From: BOG-1184 sp964651515
Lineage (GTDB): Bacteria; Fibrobacterota; Chitinivibrionia; Chitinivibrionales; Chitinispirillaceae
Reading direction: 5' to 3'
NCBI GenBank assembly: GCA_964651515.1
Contig: CAZYYB010000026.1
Coordinates: 1 to 33,818 of the forward strand
DNA: 33,818 bases
The stretch's first letter is position 1, and each line of letters begins with the position of its first letter. The position numbers and the translations under genes were made by a program. Shown here piece by piece: positions 16,786 through 24,685 of the stretch. The notes beneath the pieces were generated by a model, which was given only the letters and a program-made list of their open reading frames with translations, was not told the origin of the DNA and searched no databases.

Positions 16786-17027
16786 CGGCGCGGTTTCTGC
16801 TCGTTACCGTCGGCGGCATGAAGGTTCTGTTCCAGATGCAGCGCGGTTGCTGCCGGTTTTATCCTTCGTGCAGCGAGTATGCCGCCGAAGCGATCGAAAA
16901 TATGCCTGTCGGCGAGGCAATTCCACTCATCGTAAAGAGAGTCCTGAAATGCCACCCCTTTTCCCGGGGAGGATTTGATCCGGTTTCGGGAAGCGTTATC
17001 CCCTGGAGGGTTGAAAAGCGTGAATAG
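16761..17027 (+). CDS. yidD: Membrane protein insertion efficiency factor YidD
   Basis: The 88-residue protein has the family core QMQRGCCRFYPSCSEYAAEAI and a second conserved part VKRVLKCHPFSRGGFDPV, with three conserved Cys in the first. The N-terminus is an amphipathic or hydrophobic helix that docks on the inner membrane. YidD aids YidC-dependent insertion. It overlaps rnpA by 25 bases and yidC by 8. Confidence 0.95.
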   Translation: MVRFIKKIAARFLLVTVGGMKVLFQMQRGCCRFYPSCSEYAAEAIENMPVGEAIPLIVKRVLKCHPFSRGGFDPVSGSVIPWRVEKRE

Positions 17028-18876
17028 AAATACCTTGTTTGCCATCGTGCTTATCTTCGCTACCGTGGCGTTTTTTTCGGGCAACACCTGGCAAAAATTT
17101 TACTATAATAAAATCCTGCACGAGCCGCTCCCGGCGACCTACGTTTCGAAGGCTCCGCAGGAGCAGGGCACGGCGACGCAAGCCGCCCCCCCTCAAAACG
17201 CCGCCATTGCGGAAACTCCGCCTCCCCATGCCGCAGCGTCTGCGAGCGTCGCCCCTTCGGTAACTATCGATACCATCTGGGTCGAGACCGATAAAATCAT
17301 AGCCGGGATCAGCGAACGCGGGGCACGGATCGTCTCCCTGCAGATGAAGGAGTACAACAGCAGCCACCTCTCCAAGGCAAAGGTTGCCGGCGGCTATGTC
17401 GATCTTATTGCGAAGAAGAGCGCCGGCGGAGCGGGGCTCAGCATCAACAACAGCTGTTACGACGACGCGATGTTCTCGCCCGAATCGGCAATTCCGGGGA
17501 ACAGAATTGAGGTCGCACCCGGGAGCCAGGCGAGCCTGACGCTCGTTACCCGCGATCCGGGCAGCGGCGCCTCGATAAAGAAGCAGTTCTCCTTCAGCGG
17601 GGACGATTACAAAATCGGCTTCAATGTGTCTTCCGATCAGCTCAACAACAGCAAGGTGACCGTTTCGTGGCCGGCGGGAATAGCCGAAAGCGAAATGATC
17701 ACCAGCGGAAGCTCCGGCGGGCGCGGCGGCATAACGGAAGAGCGGGTCGCCCACTACTGCGACGGCACCGACGTCGAGCATGTAAAATCCAGTAAGGACG
17801 CCAAGGAAGACCACAGCGGCTTCTACAAATGGGTCGGTGTTTCATCCAAATATTTCTTCGAAGCGATCGTTGCCGATACCCTGCGCGATGCGGATATAAC
17901 GATAATATCCCTAGAAGATACGAATCATTTGGTGATAAATGGAAAAAGGAGTAATACGAAGCTGGTCAATTACTCGATCAGCTACCAGATGACGACGCAG
18001 GGAAATACCGCCTCTTTCTGGTTCTACGGCGGGCCCTCGCGCTACATGGATCTTAAGAAGTATGGGCTGGAATTCCAGAAGATAATGTTCCCGGTGCTTG
18101 GATGGACCAAAATGTTCTTCTGGGCCGATAAATGGTTTCCGCCGATCGCCGAGTTCATCCTGTGGGTGCTCCTGATCCTTTTCAAAGTGACGAAAGATTA
18201 TGGTGTCTCGATCCTTCTGCTCACGGTTCTGTCGAGGGTCGTCACCTATCCGCTTACGCAGAGCAGCATGAAGTCGATGAATCGGATGAAGGATCTTCAG
18301 CCGAAGATCAACGCCATACGCACCAAGTATAAGAGTAACCCACAGAAGCTCAATGAAGCGACCATGGCGCTCTATAAAGCGGAAGGGGTGAACCCGCTCA
18401 ATCCGGGATGTCTGCCTATGTTCCTGCAGATGCCCATTTTTCTTGCCCTGTTTGTTGTGCTGCGCAAGGCGATCGAACTTCGCGGTGCGGGAACCGTTCT
18501 CGTGCCCTGGGTACACGATCTCTCGCAGCCCGAATCGGTATTTTATTTTGGAAACCTGCTTCCGGGTGGAATACCGATGTATGGATCAAATTTCGCCATT
18601 ATTCCCCTCGTCATGGCGCTTTTGACCTATTTCCAGAATAAAATGACCATCAAGGATCCGAATCAGAAGATGATGATCTATTTCATGCCGATCTTCATGC
18701 TGGCTCTTTTCAACAACTTTGCATCGGGGCTCGTGCTCTACTGGACCCTTTCAAGCGGCCTTGGCCTCCTTCAGCAGTATTTTCTGAATAAATCGTCCCC
18801 CGGCGTCCCGGTCGTTGTTCAGGGAAGCGGCGCCACTCCAGGAAGATCGGATCGGCCTGCCATGCACCGGAAGTAG
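17020..18876 (+). CDS. yidC: Membrane protein insertase YidC
   Basis: The GTG at 17020 is chosen because GGAGGG lies ten bases upstream and the product then starts VNRNTLFAIVLIF, the first membrane helix (about residues 5-20). The frame is open from 16975. Of 618 residues, about 25-350 form the large periplasmic domain of Gram-negative YidC. The conserved C-terminal five-helix core follows, with the groove arginine in LLTVLSRVVTYPLTQSSM (about R406), the coiled DLQPKINAIRTKYK loop, and GCLPMFLQMPIFLALF. It inserts proteins into the inner membrane alone or with Sec. It ends 3 bases before mnmE. Confidence 0.96.
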   Translation: MNRNTLFAIVLIFATVAFFSGNTWQKFYYNKILHEPLPATYVSKAPQEQGTATQAAPPQNAAIAETPPPHAAASASVAPSVTIDTIWVETDKIIAGISERGARIVSLQMKEYNSSHLSKAKVAGGYVDLIAKKSAGGAGLSINNSCYDDAMFSPESAIPGNRIEVAPGSQASLTLVTRDPGSGASIKKQFSFSGDDYKIGFNVSSDQLNNSKVTVSWPAGIAESEMITSGSSGGRGGITEERVAHYCDGTDVEHVKSSKDAKEDHSGFYKWVGVSSKYFFEAIVADTLRDADITIISLEDTNHLVINGKRSNTKLVNYSISYQMTTQGNTASFWFYGGPSRYMDLKKYGLEFQKIMFPVLGWTKMFFWADKWFPPIAEFILWVLLILFKVTKDYGVSILLLTVLSRVVTYPLTQSSMKSMNRMKDLQPKINAIRTKYKSNPQKLNEATMALYKAEGVNPLNPGCLPMFLQMPIFLALFVVLRKAIELRGAGTVLVPWVHDLSQPESVFYFGNLLPGGIPMYGSNFAIIPLVMALLTYFQNKMTIKDPNQKMMIYFMPIFMLALFNNFASGLVLYWTLSSGLGLLQQYFLNKSSPGVPVVVQGSGATPGRSDRPAMHRK

Positions 18877-18879
18877 GGT

Positions 18880-20250
18880 ATGGCGATCGTTGCCGATTCC
18901 GAAACAATCGTCGCCGTTGCAACACCGGCAGGGAGGGGAGCGCTCGCTCTCCTTCGGCTCTCGGGCCCCGGGGTGTTCATCGTTACCGCGAAATGCCTTC
19001 AGGGAAAAGTGTCGTTTGAAAAAGTGGCTCCCCGTACCGTTGGGCTCTATACCGCGATAAATCCCGCAAGCCGGAAAATTCTCGACCAGGTCACCATAAT
19101 TAAATACGGCGCTCCACGATCCTACACCGGCGAGAACATGGTGGAAATCATCTGCCATGGAGGGGTACTTGTTACCGGGGAACTCCTGGATGCCTTAAAG
19201 TCGGCCGGTGCACGCGTTGCGACGGGGGGTGAGTTTACCCGGCGGGCCCTGATTAACGGTAAAATAGATATTTTAAAGGCCGAGGCGATCCAGGCGATAA
19301 TCGAGAGTGAGAGCCGGAGCGCGCTTGCCGGTGCCTGGAAAATCTACCGTGGGGGTGCTTTCGCCGTCCTCGATGGCTGGAGGAGGGAGCTCATGGAGAT
19401 CCTTGCGTCGATCGAGGCGTGGATCGAATTTGATGATGATGCCATCATGCATGGATCCGAAGGAAGGAAGAAAATAGGGGAGCTGGCGGCACTTCTCGAG
19501 GCCGATCTCGACAAGCGGAAGCGCATAAAAGTGCTGGAAAAAGGGGTAAAAATCGTCATCGGCGGGCCGGCAAATGCCGGGAAATCGACGCTATTCAACC
19601 GGCTGCTCGGATGTCACCGGGCAATAGTACATGCGGAACCCGGTACGACACGCGATCTTGTCGGCGAAAATGTGCAGATAGGGGAGCATGAGGTGCGGCT
19701 CGTCGACAGTGCCGGGATACGGGTGGCGGAAGATGCGGTTGAGGCGGAAGGGATCGAGAGGTCGAGGCTGGCGATAAGGGGGGCATCGATTCTCCTGTGG
19801 GTAAGCGCCGCGGATGAAGAAATCGGGGAAGAGGAGTTAGAGCTGCTGGAAGAGCGAAGAGGCGAACCGCTGCTCTGCGTGATCAACAAAACCGACCGAG
19901 GCGATCCGGGAGAGAAAAAAGTGGCATTTGAAGGGGTGGGTGCCGAAAATATAATAGCGATAAGCCTAAAGCAGGATGATAGGATTGCGACGATTGAAAA
20001 AGAGTTAAAGGGGCTGGTGGATAGAATGCAGGAGGGCGGGGTCCCGGATTTCATAGTGAACCGGCGGCACGAGGAAGTGGCAAGCCGGCTTATCGAGAGA
20101 ATCAGGAGCGCAAGGGAGTTCTGGGACCGGCCGGAAATTGCCGCGCTGCATATTAAGGATGCAATTAGCTGTTTTGAGGAGTATTTTGGAGAGACGGACT
20201 CGGAAGAGCTAATGAACACGGTGTTTGAGAAATTCTGCATAGGGAAGTAA
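18880..20250 (+). CDS. mnmE: tRNA modification GTPase MnmE
   Basis: The 456-residue GTPase works with MnmG to make (carboxymethyl)aminomethyl-uridine at wobble position 34. The N-terminal folate-binding domain starts ADSETIVAVATPAGRGALALLRLSG. The inserted G domain has P-loop GGPANAGKST (228-237), GTTRD (255-259), DSAG (276-279, where DTAG is usual) and NKTD. The C-terminus ends CIGK, with the catalytic Cys of the family. It follows yidC by 3 bases with no Jag/KhpB gene between. Confidence 0.96.
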   Translation: MAIVADSETIVAVATPAGRGALALLRLSGPGVFIVTAKCLQGKVSFEKVAPRTVGLYTAINPASRKILDQVTIIKYGAPRSYTGENMVEIICHGGVLVTGELLDALKSAGARVATGGEFTRRALINGKIDILKAEAIQAIIESESRSALAGAWKIYRGGAFAVLDGWRRELMEILASIEAWIEFDDDAIMHGSEGRKKIGELAALLEADLDKRKRIKVLEKGVKIVIGGPANAGKSTLFNRLLGCHRAIVHAEPGTTRDLVGENVQIGEHEVRLVDSAGIRVAEDAVEAEGIERSRLAIRGASILLWVSAADEEIGEEELELLEERRGEPLLCVINKTDRGDPGEKKVAFEGVGAENIIAISLKQDDRIATIEKELKGLVDRMQEGGVPDFIVNRRHEEVASRLIERIRSAREFWDRPEIAALHIKDAISCFEEYFGETDSEELMNTVFEKFCIGK

Positions 20251-20303
20251 ATAAGTGCCCCATCAATTCTGCCATTGAAGTCCTTCAGTAAAAGATGAAC
20301 AAA

Positions 20304-20312
20304 TTATCCACA
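20304..20312 (+). promoter_or_regulatory. DnaA box, perfect (left arm)
   Basis: TTATCCACA is exact. The match continues as TGTTG and, after TC, GGCA, mirrored by the box at 20409, so the two boxes are the arms of a longer inverted repeat. Confidence 0.78.
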
Positions 20313-20358
20313 TGTTGTCGGCACAAATCAGGAAAAATGGCGAGCGAGTGAAGGGTAA

Positions 20359-20374
20359 TGTTTCACGTGGAACA
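20359..20374. promoter_or_regulatory. parS site 1
   Basis: TGTTTCACGTGGAACA is a consensus-type ParB binding site with the CACGTG core. It lies within six bases of the midpoint between the two flanking DnaA boxes. Confidence 0.92.
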
Positions 20375-20408
20375 TTTGCCCATTTAAAGACACGGAGTGT
20401 TGCCAACA

Positions 20409-20417
20409 TGTGGATAA
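20409..20417 (-). promoter_or_regulatory. DnaA box, perfect (right arm)
   Basis: The minus strand reads TTATCCACA, continuing TGTTGGCA. It mirrors the box at 20304 across parS site 1. Confidence 0.78.
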
Positions 20418-20525
20418 CTCGCGGGGCAATAGCTGAGTTATAAACATTAATTGGTGCCGGAAGAAATAGGTGGTGGTGTGTGAGTTGGTATCCCCCTTGC
20501 CATTGCTGCGCTAAAAGCATGTTCT

Positions 20526-20576
20526 GCGAAAGTGTCGGGCTAGGCCCGCCGGAGGCGGGGCCTCGGCACTTCCGCA
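20526..20576. repeat. Long GC-rich hairpin
   Basis: GCGAAAGTG and CACTTCCGC are the outer arms, with AGGCCCGCC and GGCGGGGCCT inside around a short loop. The palindrome is imperfect and looks like a REP-type or structured element rather than a terminator, since no T-run follows. Confidence 0.5.
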
Positions 20577-20714
20577 ACGCGATCATCAGGTAGCAAAAAT
20601 AAAGGGTAAGGATTATATTCTATCGGTGAATTGTGAATTACATTATATAAGAGTCGCACTTTGTTTTCCGCAGAGGTTGCGGCTATGCTTACCTCAACCC
20701 CCCGAAATGTCGGT

Positions 20715-20735
20715 CCCTCTCCTGAAGCGAGAGGG
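20715..20735. repeat. Small perfect stem-loop
   Basis: CCCTCTC and GAGAGGG flank a 7-base loop. It lies between the GC-rich hairpin and the dispersed repeat copy. Its role is unknown. Confidence 0.4.
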
Positions 20736-20826
20736 GAAAAGCGCTTGTCCCAGACCTCGACTCGCTATCCTAAAGAAGAGTTTGACCTTTTAAAAGATCC
20801 CCGAGCAGTAACAAAATAAAAACCTT

Positions 20827-20868
20827 TTTGGGTGGCCGAGCCGGGTCAACCATTTTGCCCGAACGGCA
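20827..20868 (+). repeat. Intergenic repeat, copy 2
   Basis: About 42 bases match positions 22-64 read on the minus strand, with roughly six differences and a one-base gap. Both copies keep a TGCC/GGCA stem at the end. Confidence 0.6.
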
Positions 20869-21006
20869 AACGGGTTGGATATTTTAAGAGTTTAAATTGA
20901 ACCAGCCGCGCGTCGTAGGAGTGCTTCATAAGCCGCCTCGGTGGGACCCCCGCGGACTCTGCGGAAAACTGCCAAATATAGCGTTAGGGGGGTATGGATT
21001 TTTATG

Positions 21007-21039
21007 ATGGAAAAGGTTGTTTCATGTGATCTTTTCCAT
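21007..21039. repeat. Inverted repeat with degenerate parS-like centre
   Basis: ATGGAAAAG and CTTTTCCAT flank 15 bases that include TGTTTCATGTGA, an 11-of-16 match to parS when extended. It may be a protein-binding site; ParB binding is unlikely with this many mismatches. Confidence 0.35.
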
Positions 21040-21177
21040 GTGTTTTCCATCTAAAAAGAGGGCGTTGCAGGAGTGCGCAGCCGCAGCATCTAAACTCCGG
21101 AAAAAATTGAAGACACAGACACGCGTTTAACCCTCCGCGCAAAAGGTATTTTTAAAAGCTCAGGTCGCTTCGACGAA

Positions 21178-21193
21178 TGTTCCACGTGAAACA
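21178..21193. promoter_or_regulatory. parS site 2
   Basis: TGTTCCACGTGAAACA is a consensus ParB site, the reverse complement of site 1. It lies 36 bases before the mnmG start, so bound ParB could also affect mnmG expression. Confidence 0.92.
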
Positions 21194-21229
21194 TTATCAG
21201 CATTTTTCCCCGGCTTTCAGGTAATAACC

Positions 21230-23131
21230 ATGCTTTTTGATCTCATCGTCGTCGGCGCCGGACATGCGGGAATCGAGGCGGCCCATGTCGCCGCCGGACA
21301 AAATTCTACCGTTCTGCTGATTGCGAACAACCTCGATCTCATCGGACAGATGTCCTGCAACCCCGCGATAGGGGGTATTGCGAAGGGAAATATCGTGCGG
21401 GAGATCGATGCGCTCGGCGGGCTCATGGGGCGACTCATCGATCGGACCGGCATGCATTTCCGTATGCTCAATACGAGCAAGGGAGCGGCGGTGTGGGGAC
21501 CACGCGCCCAGGCCGACAAGGTCGCGTACCGGGCTGCAGCCAAAGCGGAGCTCGAAAAGCAGGAAACGCTCTTCATGCTCCAGGGAATGGTAACGGGTAT
21601 TCTCGAAAAGGGGGGCGCGGTCTCCGGGGTCGTCATGGATTCGGGGGAGAAGATTTTTGCCCGCGTCGTCATCCTTGCCATGGGCACCTTTCTGAACGGG
21701 CTGATGCATATCGGCCTCGAATCGCACCCCGCGGGAAGGAGCGGAGAGCCCCCCTCCGCCGGACTTACCGAATCGATCGCCGGCCTCGGCATTAAGAGCG
21801 GCAGGCTTAAAACCGGGACCTCGCCAAGGATTGACGGTCGAACCGTTAATTACGACTGCCTCGAAGCTCAGCCGGGCGATGACCAGCCCCAGCCTTTTTC
21901 CTTTTCAACGAACGAGCCGCTCCGGAATCGGGTGGTCTGCTGGACGACGAAAAGCAACCCCCGGACCCACGCAATTATTAAGGAGAATCTCGATCGATCT
22001 CCTCTCTACACCGGGAAAATTAAGAGCATCGGACCGCGGTATTGTCCCTCCATCGAGGACAAGGTGGTTCGATTTGGAGAGAGGGATGGCCATGTTTTAT
22101 TTTTAGAACCTGAAAGCCGCAGCAATAACGAGCTCTATCTCAATGGATTATCGACGTCATTGCCTTTTGATGTCCAGCGGCGGCTGGTGGGGAGCGTACG
22201 GGGACTCGAAAATGCGAGAATCCTTCGACCAGGGTACGGGATCGAGTACGATTTTTTTCCCCCGGTTCAGTTACGGAACACGCTCGAATCGCGGACAGTA
22301 CGCGGTTTGTATTTTGCCGGGCAGATAAACGGCACGTCGGGGTACGAAGAGGCGGCGTGCCAGGGATTGGTTGCGGGAATAAACGCGGTCCTGACGCTGC
22401 GGGGGGGGGCATCGTTCACGCTCGGCCGCGAGACGTCGTACATCGGCGTTTTAATCGACGACCTGGTGACCCGGGGCACCGACGAACCCTACCGCATGTT
22501 CACCTCCCGGGCGGAGTACCGTCTGCGACTCCGACAGGACAATTGCGACGAACGCCTGATGCCGATCGCCTTCAAACTCGGCCTTGTCCGGCAGGAGTTG
22601 TACGACCGGCGACGGCGGGGCTGGGAGTCGAAAGCCGCCGCCGCCGCGGTACTCGGCGCCGTCCGGATCGAGCCCGCGACATGGGGAGCGGTATCCGATG
22701 AGCCCATAACGCAACCGACCAGGGCGATCGAGCTGCTCAGGAGGCCGGCGGTAACGCTTGAAATGCTTATGCGCTGCGGCGGATTGACGGCAATGCCCGA
22801 ATCCGCGGAGCAGCGGTTTTCCCTGGAATGTGATGTCAAGTACAGCGGTTTTCTCGCCCGGGAAGAGGCGGTGGCGGGGCGCATGGCGCTCCTCGGGGAG
22901 ACACCCATACCGGAGGGATTCGACTATCGGAATGTAAGGGGATTATTGACTGAATCTTTTAATAAACTGACTACGCTGCGGCCATCATCAATCGGGCAGG
23001 CTTCGAGGATATCCGGCATTACGCCGGCGGATATTGCCCTGCTGGCCCTGCACCTTACCAGAAAAAACAGCACGCACCGCGATGGTCGACGTGAAACGGC
23101 AAACTCAATAGAAGAACGGGAAACGACATGA
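21230..23131 (+). CDS. mnmG: tRNA uridine-5-carboxymethylaminomethyl modification enzyme MnmG
   Basis: This 633-residue FAD enzyme partners MnmE in wobble-uridine modification. The N-terminal dinucleotide fold reads LIVVGAGHAGIEAA, followed by the family signatures MSCNPAIGGIAKGNIVREIDALGG, LKTGTSPRIDGRTV, GYGIEYDFFPP and GQINGTSGYEEAACQGLVAGINA. The C-terminal helical domain that contacts MnmE ends around LTTLRPSSIGQASRISGITPADIALL. It is full length and overlaps rsmG by 4 bases (ATGA). A parS site lies just upstream. Confidence 0.97.
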   Translation: MLFDLIVVGAGHAGIEAAHVAAGQNSTVLLIANNLDLIGQMSCNPAIGGIAKGNIVREIDALGGLMGRLIDRTGMHFRMLNTSKGAAVWGPRAQADKVAYRAAAKAELEKQETLFMLQGMVTGILEKGGAVSGVVMDSGEKIFARVVILAMGTFLNGLMHIGLESHPAGRSGEPPSAGLTESIAGLGIKSGRLKTGTSPRIDGRTVNYDCLEAQPGDDQPQPFSFSTNEPLRNRVVCWTTKSNPRTHAIIKENLDRSPLYTGKIKSIGPRYCPSIEDKVVRFGERDGHVLFLEPESRSNNELYLNGLSTSLPFDVQRRLVGSVRGLENARILRPGYGIEYDFFPPVQLRNTLESRTVRGLYFAGQINGTSGYEEAACQGLVAGINAVLTLRGGASFTLGRETSYIGVLIDDLVTRGTDEPYRMFTSRAEYRLRLRQDNCDERLMPIAFKLGLVRQELYDRRRRGWESKAAAAAVLGAVRIEPATWGAVSDEPITQPTRAIELLRRPAVTLEMLMRCGGLTAMPESAEQRFSLECDVKYSGFLAREEAVAGRMALLGETPIPEGFDYRNVRGLLTESFNKLTTLRPSSIGQASRISGITPADIALLALHLTRKNSTHRDGRRETANSIEERETT

Positions 23132-23811
23132 ACAACCTCCTCGCGCCATATCTTACTCGGGCAAAAGAGTGCTACGAATTAAAAGAACTTGAACGGCTCG
23201 GTCTTACCCCCGACCTGGATCAGCGGGAACTCATCCTGACCTACATCTGTCTTTTGCTCAAATGGAACCAGACCGCCGGCCTCATTTCCAAGGGCGATGA
23301 GCCGATCCTTTTCCTGCGCCATTTCTGCGACTCCCTGCAGCCGCTGCTGCTTTTCGGTTTCAAGAAAAACGCAACGCTCCTCGACATCGGTGCGGGAGGA
23401 GGATTCCCCTCGATTCCCATCCGTATCTTTCGTCCCGACCTTAAAATGGTGCTCGCCGAATCGATCGGGAAAAAGACCGCCTTCCTCAACGAGGTGAAGA
23501 AAGAGCTGCATTTCGATAATATGACGGTATTCAGCGGCCGGGTCGAGAAGATGGAACGTCCGGCGGCCGGGTTCGATTATGTCATCAGCCGCGGCGTCGG
23601 CACCCTCGAAGCGTTTTCCGAGATCGGGAAATTGTTTCTCGCCGAGGATGGCCACCTGTACACCTTCAAATCGAAAAACTTCGCATCCGAGCTCGAATCC
23701 ATCACGGTCAACAAGGAAAAGGCCGGCATTAAGATCAGCGAGATCGCCGAATATGACCTCGGCAACCAGATCCTCGGTCTCAATCTGGTGTCGCTGGAGT
23801 TCTGGCGCTAG
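23128..23811 (+). CDS. rsmG: 16S rRNA (guanine-527-N7)-methyltransferase
   Basis: The 227-residue SAM-dependent enzyme methylates N7 of G527 in 16S rRNA. The GidB signatures are LRHFCDSLQPLLLF, motif I LLDIGAGGGFPSIPIRI, AESIGKKTAFLNEV and YVISRGVGTLEAF. It starts at the ATGA overlap with mnmG, so the two are translationally coupled. The C-terminus (NLVSLEFWR) is complete. Confidence 0.95.
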   Translation: MNNLLAPYLTRAKECYELKELERLGLTPDLDQRELILTYICLLLKWNQTAGLISKGDEPILFLRHFCDSLQPLLLFGFKKNATLLDIGAGGGFPSIPIRIFRPDLKMVLAESIGKKTAFLNEVKKELHFDNMTVFSGRVEKMERPAAGFDYVISRGVGTLEAFSEIGKLFLAEDGHLYTFKSKNFASELESITVNKEKAGIKISEIAEYDLGNQILGLNLVSLEFWR

Positions 23812-23868
23812 CGAACGAATAATGACTTAAGCGCTGGCAGGGCCTTACGTTGCGTGCTGTTTATATCT

Positions 23869-23877
23869 TGTGGATAA
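23869..23877 (-). promoter_or_regulatory. DnaA box, perfect, upstream of parA
   Basis: The minus strand reads TTATCCACA. It lies 26 bases before the parA start in the 91-base rsmG-parA gap, where it could overlap the parAB promoter. Confidence 0.7.
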
Positions 23878-23902
23878 CCGGTGCATTACCAAAGAGGGCT
23901 GA

Positions 23903-24685
23903 GTGGGCAGAGTTATAGCGGTCTGTAACCAGAAGGGCGGCGTCGGAAAGACCACCACGGCCATCAATCTGGCCGCATGCCTCGCCGCCGCCGAAAAGAA
24001 GACCCTCATCATCGATATGGACCCCCAGGCCAACACCACGATCGGCCTCGGCATCGATAAAAACGAACCGGATTCGACCATCTACGACGTCCTGACGCAT
24101 CACCTGAAGGGCGACGCCGCCGTGCCGCTTGGCGACATCATCTTCTCCTGCGACTCGATCCGCTACCTCGATATCGCTCCGGCCGGGCCCGATCTCGCCG
24201 GCGCCGAGATCGAGCTTGTCAATGCCATGGCGCGCGAACGGCAGCTCGATCACGCCCTCGAAGCGGTCCGGCGGGACTATGAGTATATCATCATCGACGC
24301 CCCGCCTTCGCTCGGGCTCCTGACCATCAACACGTTGACCGCTGCGGATTCGGTCCTCATTCCGATCCAGTGCGAATACTATGCGCTCGAAGGGCTGGCG
24401 GAGCTGCTCAATACCATCCGCCTTGTCCAGAAGAGCCTTAACAAACGCCTTGTTATCGAGGGTGCGCTCCTGACCATGTACGACAATCGCCTCAATCTCT
24501 CCCGTCAGGTGGCCGAAGATGTCAGGTCGTACTTCCGGGGGAAGGTGTTCAAGGCGGTGATTTCGCGCAATGTCAAACTCAGCGAGTCCCCCTCCTTCGG
24601 AAAGCCGATCATCCTTTACGACATCATGTCGTCCGGTGCGGAAAATTACCTTAACTTAGCCAAGGAAGTAATGCAGAATGAATAA
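23903..24685 (+). CDS. parA: Chromosome-partitioning ATPase ParA (Soj)
   Basis: This 260-residue Walker-type ATPase starts at a GTG with GAGGG seven to eight bases upstream. The deviant Walker A is CNQKGGVGKTTTAIN, then Walker A' IIDMDPQANTT and Walker B YIIIDAPPSLGLLT. A short N-terminus without a DNA-binding domain marks it as the chromosomal (Soj) type. It would move ParB-parS complexes along the nucleoid; in Bacillus, Soj also acts on DnaA. It overlaps parB by 8 bases. Confidence 0.97.
   Translation: MGRVIAVCNQKGGVGKTTTAINLAACLAAAEKKTLIIDMDPQANTTIGLGIDKNEPDSTIYDVLTHHLKGDAAVPLGDIIFSCDSIRYLDIAPAGPDLAGAEIELVNAMARERQLDHALEAVRRDYEYIIIDAPPSLGLLTINTLTAADSVLIPIQCEYYALEGLAELLNTIRLVQKSLNKRLVIEGALLTMYDNRLNLSRQVAEDVRSYFRGKVFKAVISRNVKLSESPSFGKPIILYDIMSSGAENYLNLAKEVMQNE

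Larger units (their letters stand above)
20251..21229. other. Gene-free segregation/origin-type region
   Basis: Nearly 1 kb between mnmE and mnmG shows no credible gene or tRNA. It holds perfect DnaA boxes at 20304 and 20409, consensus parS sites at 20359 and 21178, hairpins at 20526 and 20715, one copy of a repeat shared with position 22-64, and an inverted repeat at 21007-21039. The stretch around 20590-20660 is fairly AT-rich. It is probably the centromere-like region and possibly a second origin element. Confidence 0.7.

Noticed and set aside
20263..20586. 107-residue open frame on the minus strand in the mnmE-mnmG gap
   Set aside because: It runs through both DnaA boxes, parS site 1 and the GC-rich hairpin, has no ribosome site and no recognisable domain.
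21018..21033. Third parS in the mnmE-mnmG gap
   Set aside because: Only 11 of 16 bases match and the right half is lost; reported only as part of an inverted repeat.
23083..23098. parS-like sequence at the end of mnmG
   Set aside because: Matches 13 of 16 bases but breaks the CACGTG core; it lies in coding sequence, so it is not called as a site.
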